Shown: positions 60,768 to 64,000 of the stretch, in pieces | Layout of the letters: each line of letters starts with the position of its first letter | Numbering within the stretch: the first letter of the stretch is position 1 | Source: Achromobacter xylosoxidans | GTDB taxonomy: Bacteria; Pseudomonadota; Gammaproteobacteria; Burkholderiales; Burkholderiaceae_B | Length of the DNA: 64,000 nt | Direction: 5' to 3' | Assembly (NCBI RefSeq): GCF_002192695.1 | Contig: NZ_MTLG01000074.1 | Coordinates: 95,358 to 159,357, forward strand | Made by a program: the position numbers and the translations under genes | Notes under the pieces: model-generated | The model's database searches: none | The model's input: the letters and a program-made list of their open reading frames with translations, nothing else | Told to the model about the DNA's origin: nothing

Positions 60768-61964
60768 TTAGTCTCCTTGTGTAATTTGCCTTGCTTTCAA
60801 GGCCGCGATTTCATCGTCGCGATAGCCGACGCCGCGCAGCAGCGCGTCGGTGTGTTCGCCCACCGCCGGTGGCTGCAGGCGTATTCCGGGCTGGGCGCCG
60901 CCCAGCGTGAAGGGCGCGAGCGGCACGCGGGACTCGCGGCCGTCTTCCAAGACGATGGGCGCGAGGCCGCCGGTGGCCGCCAGGTGGGGATCATCGAACA
61001 GCTGTTCGGGCCGCGTGATCGGCGCGAAAGGCAGGCCTTCACGCTCGAATACCGCCGCCAGCTCGGCCGCGCTGCGGTCCGCCAGATGCGAGCGCAACTG
61101 CGGCATCAACCAATCGCGCGCCTGCACGCGATCGTTGTTGCTGGCCAGGCGGGGGTCGGCCAGCAGTTCGCCCAGCCCGAAAGCGCGGCAGAAGATGCCC
61201 CATTGCTTGTCGCTGACCACGGCCAGGAAGATCTGCTCGCCGCCCTTGACGGTGAAAACGTCGTAGATGGCCCAGGCCGAAATGCGGCTGGGCATGGGCG
61301 CGGCGGCCCGGCCGGTGACGGCGTACTGCATCATGTGCTGGCCCGCCAGGAAGACGTTGTTCTCGAACAGCGAGGCCTGCACTTCCGTGCCCTCGCCCGT
61401 CTGTTCGCGCTGGGCCAGCGCCGCCATGGCGCCGATGGCGCCGAACATGCCGCCCATGATGTCGTTGACGCTGGCGCCCGCGCGCAGCGGATCGCCGGGG
61501 CGCCCCGTCATGTAGGCCAGGCCGCCCATCATCTGCACGACTTCATCCAGCGCCGTGCGGTGTTCGTAGGGTCCGGGCAGGAAGCCCTTGTGGCTCACGT
61601 AGATGAGGCGGGGATTGCGCTTCTTGAGCGTGGCGTAGTCCAGGCCCAGCTTCTGCATGACGCCGGCCTTGAAGTTCTCGCTCACGACGTCGGCGGAATC
61701 GATCAGGCGCAACGCGGCCTCTATGCCCTCGGGCTGCTTCAGGTCCAGGGCGATGCTTTTCTTGTTGCGGTTGAACATGGGGAAGAAGCCCGCGCCCGAC
61801 CCGAGCAGCCGGCGCGTGCTGTCGCCGCCTACCGGTTCGACCTTGATGACTTCGGCGCCCAGATCCGCCAGCAGCATGCCGCAAGTGGGACCCATGACCA
61901 TGTGGGTGAATTCGACGACGCGGATATGTTCGTACGGAAGGCGCGGATGGACGTGGCTGGACAT
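60768..61964 (-). CDS. CaiB/BaiF family (class III) CoA-transferase
   Basis: A 398-residue class-III CoA-transferase that moves CoA from a donor acyl-CoA to a carboxylic acid. 'HIRVVEFTHMVMGPTCGMLLADLGAEVIKVEP' is the N-terminal signature, and 'FNRNKKSIALDLKQPEG' and 'SVNDIMGGMFGAIGAMAALAQREQTGEG' are the usual segments. The catalytic Asp is in 'YMTGRPGDPLRAGASVNDIMGG' or the adjacent region near residue 165. The ATG at 61964 is preferred; the frame is open 13 codons upstream. It lies between an HMG-CoA lyase-like gene and a Bug protein. The substrate is probably a branched or dicarboxylic acid whose CoA thioester is then cleaved by the lyase; the identity is inferred. Confidence 0.9.
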   Translation of the reverse strand: MSSHVHPRLPYEHIRVVEFTHMVMGPTCGMLLADLGAEVIKVEPVGGDSTRRLLGSGAGFFPMFNRNKKSIALDLKQPEGIEAALRLIDSADVVSENFKAGVMQKLGLDYATLKKRNPRLIYVSHKGFLPGPYEHRTALDEVVQMMGGLAYMTGRPGDPLRAGASVNDIMGGMFGAIGAMAALAQREQTGEGTEVQASLFENNVFLAGQHMMQYAVTGRAAAPMPSRISAWAIYDVFTVKGGEQIFLAVVSDKQWGIFCRAFGLGELLADPRLASNNDRVQARDWLMPQLRSHLADRSAAELAAVFEREGLPFAPITRPEQLFDDPHLAATGGLAPIVLEDGRESRVPLAPFTLGGAQPGIRLQPPAVGEHTDALLRGVGYRDDEIAALKARQITQGD

Positions 61965-62054
61965 GGGCGTGAATCTTCTGCAAGTAAGGGCTGATCCGGC
62001 CAAGGCCGGTTCGGCCGCATGTATCTGGTGTGTGGACTCGCGGGGAATGGCCGA

Positions 62055-62993
62055 TCAGGTCCGCTGGACGAATCCCTTGGGCAAGCCGGCGTCGGGGGTC
62101 ATGCCATACAACGGCTCGCCGGGCAGGCCGGCGGCCAGCGGCGCGCGCGCGGCAATGATTCCATCCAGGTCGATGCCGGTACGCACGCCCATCGCCTCGA
62201 ACATGAAGACCAGATCCTCCGTCACGACATTGCCGGACGCGCCTGGTGCATACGGGCATCCGCCCAGCCCGCCCAGGGAGCTGTCGAACGTGCGCACGCC
62301 CTCTTCCCAGGCCACCAGGCAGTTGGCCAGACCCAGGCCGCGCGTGTTGTGCATGTGCGCCGCGCCAGCCTGCTCGCCGATTTCGGCGCGCAAGCGGCGG
62401 AACAACCTGCGCACTTGCGCGGGATTGGCATAGCCCACGGTGTCCGACAGCCCGGACTCGTCGGCGCCCGCGGCCACGCACAGCGCGGCCAGTCGGATGA
62501 CCTCGTCTTCCGGCACCGCGCCCTGCAAGGTGCAGCCGAAAGCCGTCGAAATGCCGGCCTCCAACTTGACGGCGGGAGCCAGCTCGTCGCGCAGCCGCGC
62601 GATGGCGCGGACCTCATCCACCATTTCTTCGGGCGTCTTGCCCACATTCGCCAGCGAATGCTCGCGGCTGGCCGAGACCGGCAGGGTCAGCTTGTGCACG
62701 CCTGCCCGCAGCGCCGCTTCGGCGCCGCGCACATTGGGGACCAGGGCCATCACCGTGACGCCGGGATGTCCCGCCGCATGGCGCACCACCTCGGCCGCAT
62801 CCGCCATCTGCGGCAACAGGCGCGCCGGCACGAAGGAAGCCACTTCGATTTCGCGCACGCCGGCCGCGACCAGCGCATCGATCCAGCGCAATTTGTCGGC
62901 GGTGGGCATGGTCGCCTTGACGGACTGCAAGCCATCGCGCGGGCCCACTTCACTGATCAAGACGTCGGGGTTTCGGTCGCAGGGATGGGCCAT
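62055..62993 (-). CDS. Hydroxymethylglutaryl-CoA lyase-like enzyme
   Basis: A 312-residue DRE-TIM metallolyase. 'SEVGPRDGLQSVKATMPTADKLRWIDALVAAGVREIEVASFVPARLLPQMAD' covers the metal- and substrate-binding start, with the Arg-Asp of RDG. 'AGAAHMHNTRGLGLANCLVAWEEGVRTFDSSLGGLGGCPYAPGASGNVVTEDLVFM' holds the metal-binding His pair and the catalytic Cys loop (GGCPYAPGASGN). HMG-CoA lyases split 3-hydroxy-3-methylglutaryl-CoA to acetyl-CoA and acetoacetate; relatives act on other 3-hydroxy-acyl-CoAs. It is the first gene of the leftward operon and is divergent from the IclR regulator, with an IclR-like operator in front. Confidence 0.92.
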   Translation of the reverse strand: MAHPCDRNPDVLISEVGPRDGLQSVKATMPTADKLRWIDALVAAGVREIEVASFVPARLLPQMADAAEVVRHAAGHPGVTVMALVPNVRGAEAALRAGVHKLTLPVSASREHSLANVGKTPEEMVDEVRAIARLRDELAPAVKLEAGISTAFGCTLQGAVPEDEVIRLAALCVAAGADESGLSDTVGYANPAQVRRLFRRLRAEIGEQAGAAHMHNTRGLGLANCLVAWEEGVRTFDSSLGGLGGCPYAPGASGNVVTEDLVFMFEAMGVRTGIDLDGIIAARAPLAAGLPGEPLYGMTPDAGLPKGFVQRT

Positions 62994-63010
62994 GGTCTGA
63001 TGTCTCCAAA

Positions 63011-63049
63011 AATTCTATCTTATAGAACGCTGTTTCTTTAGATAGAATT
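63011..63049. promoter_or_regulatory. Candidate IclR operator 1 in the divergent promoter region
   Basis: Two nested repeats are present. There is a perfect 6-3-6 palindrome TTCTATCTTATAGAA (63013-63027). There is also a perfect 10-bp inverted repeat AATTCTATCT / AGATAGAATT (63011-63020 and 63040-63049). The site starts 18 bases before the lyase ATG and overlaps its probable promoter. Confidence 0.6.
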
Positions 63050-63140
63050 ATGAAATTCACCGGCCGCAAGTGTCAAGCGCCGGCTCGCCCGGGAAAACCA
63101 CGAGCCGCACGCCAGCCCGCGCCTACAATGCCGTCATTCG

Positions 63141-63155
63141 TTCTAAAGGATGGAA
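63141..63155. promoter_or_regulatory. Candidate IclR operator 2
   Basis: TTCTAAAGGATGGAA matches the arms of operator 1 (TTCTAT-N3-ATAGAA) at 10 of 12 positions. It lies 39 bases before the IclR ATG, where it could give autoregulation. Confidence 0.45.
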
Positions 63156-63193
63156 TATGGCCCTGCCCTGGAGTCAACCCCGCGGAGCCGCGC

Positions 63194-63922
63194 ATGCCCC
63201 GTAAAGCCGCCACCGAATCCCTGGCCGATAGCGATGCCGCCCAGGGCGGCGTGGCCGCAGTGGACCGCGCGCTTAGCCTGATGTCGGTTTACGCGCCTGG
63301 GGACAAGGCCCTGTCACTGGGGGAACTGGCCGAGCGCACGCGCCTGTACAAGAGCACGGTCCTGCGACTGCTGGCGTCGCTGGAGCATGCCGGATGGATC
63401 CAGCGTCTGGACGACGGCCGTTATGCCCTGGGCGGAGAAATCGCGCGCCTGCACGGCATCTACGCCGCCTCGTTTTCGTTGGAAAATGTGGTCATGCCGG
63501 TATTGCGCGACCTGGTCGCCGCAACCGGCGAAAGCGCGGCCTATCACGTCCGCCAGGGCGATGCGCGCCTGTGCCTCTACCGCGTGGATTCGCCGCATCC
63601 GGTGCGCGACCACATCCGTGCGGGCGATCTGCTGCCGCTGGACCGCGGCAGCGGCGGACGCGTCCTGACGGCCTACGATCCCGTGCTGGGGCGGGCGCCG
63701 GGACCGGACCAGGAACTGCATGCGCGCATCCGCGCCGACGGTTATTTCGCAGCCATGGGCGATCGTCTGGCGGAAGTGGCGGGCATTTCCGCTCCCGTCT
63801 TTCTGCTCAATGGCGAGATCGCGGCGGCAGTGACGCTGACCGCGCCCGTCCATCGTTACGTTGCCGCCCATCTGGCAGCGGTACAGGACGCGGCGCGGCG
63901 CCTGACGGGGAAAGTCGGTTAG
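63194..63922 (+). CDS. IclR family transcriptional regulator
   Basis: A 242-residue regulator. Residues about 18-80 form the winged helix-turn-helix ('VAAVDRALSLMSVYAPGDKALSLGELAERTRLYKSTVLRLLASLEHAGWIQRLDDGRYALG'). Residues about 90-240 form the ligand-binding domain. The ATG at 63194 is chosen because the product then has the length of the family and a GGAG lies eight bases upstream; the frame is open to 63050 but adds 48 residues of unlike composition. It is divergent from the HMG-CoA-lyase/CoA-transferase/Bug operon and is its likely regulator. The window ends 78 bases after its stop, with no further gene seen. Confidence 0.9.
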   Translation: MPRKAATESLADSDAAQGGVAAVDRALSLMSVYAPGDKALSLGELAERTRLYKSTVLRLLASLEHAGWIQRLDDGRYALGGEIARLHGIYAASFSLENVVMPVLRDLVAATGESAAYHVRQGDARLCLYRVDSPHPVRDHIRAGDLLPLDRGSGGRVLTAYDPVLGRAPGPDQELHARIRADGYFAAMGDRLAEVAGISAPVFLLNGEIAAAVTLTAPVHRYVAAHLAAVQDAARRLTGKVG

Positions 63923-64000
63923 TGGCCCCGGAGCCGGAGCTCCACTGAGGAAGGGTTCTTGAGTCGCCGGCGTCCGGACTGCGGGATTCCGATGCTCGCC

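Noticed and set aside
1..64000. Mobile element, prophage or CRISPR array
   Set aside because: No transposase, integrase, terminal repeats, tRNA-flanking direct repeats or regularly spaced repeats were seen.

Overview
The window is GC-rich (roughly two-thirds G+C by eye) chromosomal DNA from a beta-proteobacterium. The closest match in gene content is the Alcaligenaceae, Achromobacter more than Bordetella: many orphan Bug-type (TctC) periplasmic binding proteins, a narK1K2GHJI nitrate respiration operon, UbiUVT, FecI/FecR iron signalling and an MdtABC/MuxABC-type RND pump. This is an inference from family content, not from a 16S or marker gene. Genes are tightly packed, with many four-base ATGA stop/start overlaps. 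I see no tRNA, rRNA, insertion sequence, integrase, phage gene or CRISPR array.

Layout. (1) 1-5.8 kb: a sugar-acid type catabolic block (DapA-like aldolase end, two Bug proteins, RraA-like protein, IlvD/Edd dehydratase) with a divergent GntR regulator. (2) 5.9-15.2 kb: mixed metabolism: secreted small protein, acyl-CoA dehydrogenase-like protein, Tat-exported alpha/beta hydrolase, MetY-type sulfhydrylase, class-V aminotransferase divergent from an amino-acid ABC binding protein and a double-length fused ABC permease, and an SDR. (3) 15.3-34.3 kb: a long anaerobic respiration block read leftward: narK1, narK2, narG, narH, narJ, narI, peptidyl-prolyl isomerase, moaA, beta-carbonic anhydrase, mobB, narX, narL, ubiU, ubiV, ubiT, with nnrS divergent at the head. 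(4) 34.3-39.8 kb: uncharacterised genes, a flavodoxin-like oxidoreductase, a small low-affinity iron permease-like protein, a flavin monooxygenase and a divergent LysR regulator. (5) 39.8-46.2 kb: an iron-uptake unit: fecI, fecR, TonB-dependent siderophore receptor and PepSY membrane protein, with a Fur-like box before fecI. (6) 46.2-52.2 kb: a glycine-zipper protein, a PNPOx-GAF-winged-helix fusion with a PNPOx partner, a divergent hemerythrin-like protein, a DUF4189 protein, a lipoprotein and a membrane protein. (7) 52.4-59.7 kb: an RND adaptor and two RND permeases. (8) 59.8-63.9 kb: Bug protein, CaiB-type CoA-transferase and HMG-CoA-lyase-like enzyme, divergent from an IclR regulator.

How the pieces work together. 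The central block is a near-complete nitrate respiration module. It has import (NarK1/K2), the membrane reductase (NarGHI), its chaperone (NarJ), molybdenum cofactor supply (MoaA, MobB), nitrate sensing (NarXL) and oxygen-independent ubiquinone synthesis (UbiUVT), which provides the quinone that NarI oxidises when O2 is absent. Regulatory sites read from the sequence support this. There are FNR/Anr-like boxes before ubiU and between narK1 and nnrS, and an NsrR-like (nitric-oxide sensing) operator before nnrS. A two-part motif with identical internal spacing lies before both narK1 and narG. The least explained units are the PNPOx-GAF-winged-helix/hemerythrin pair and the small cluster at 34.3-37.5 kb.
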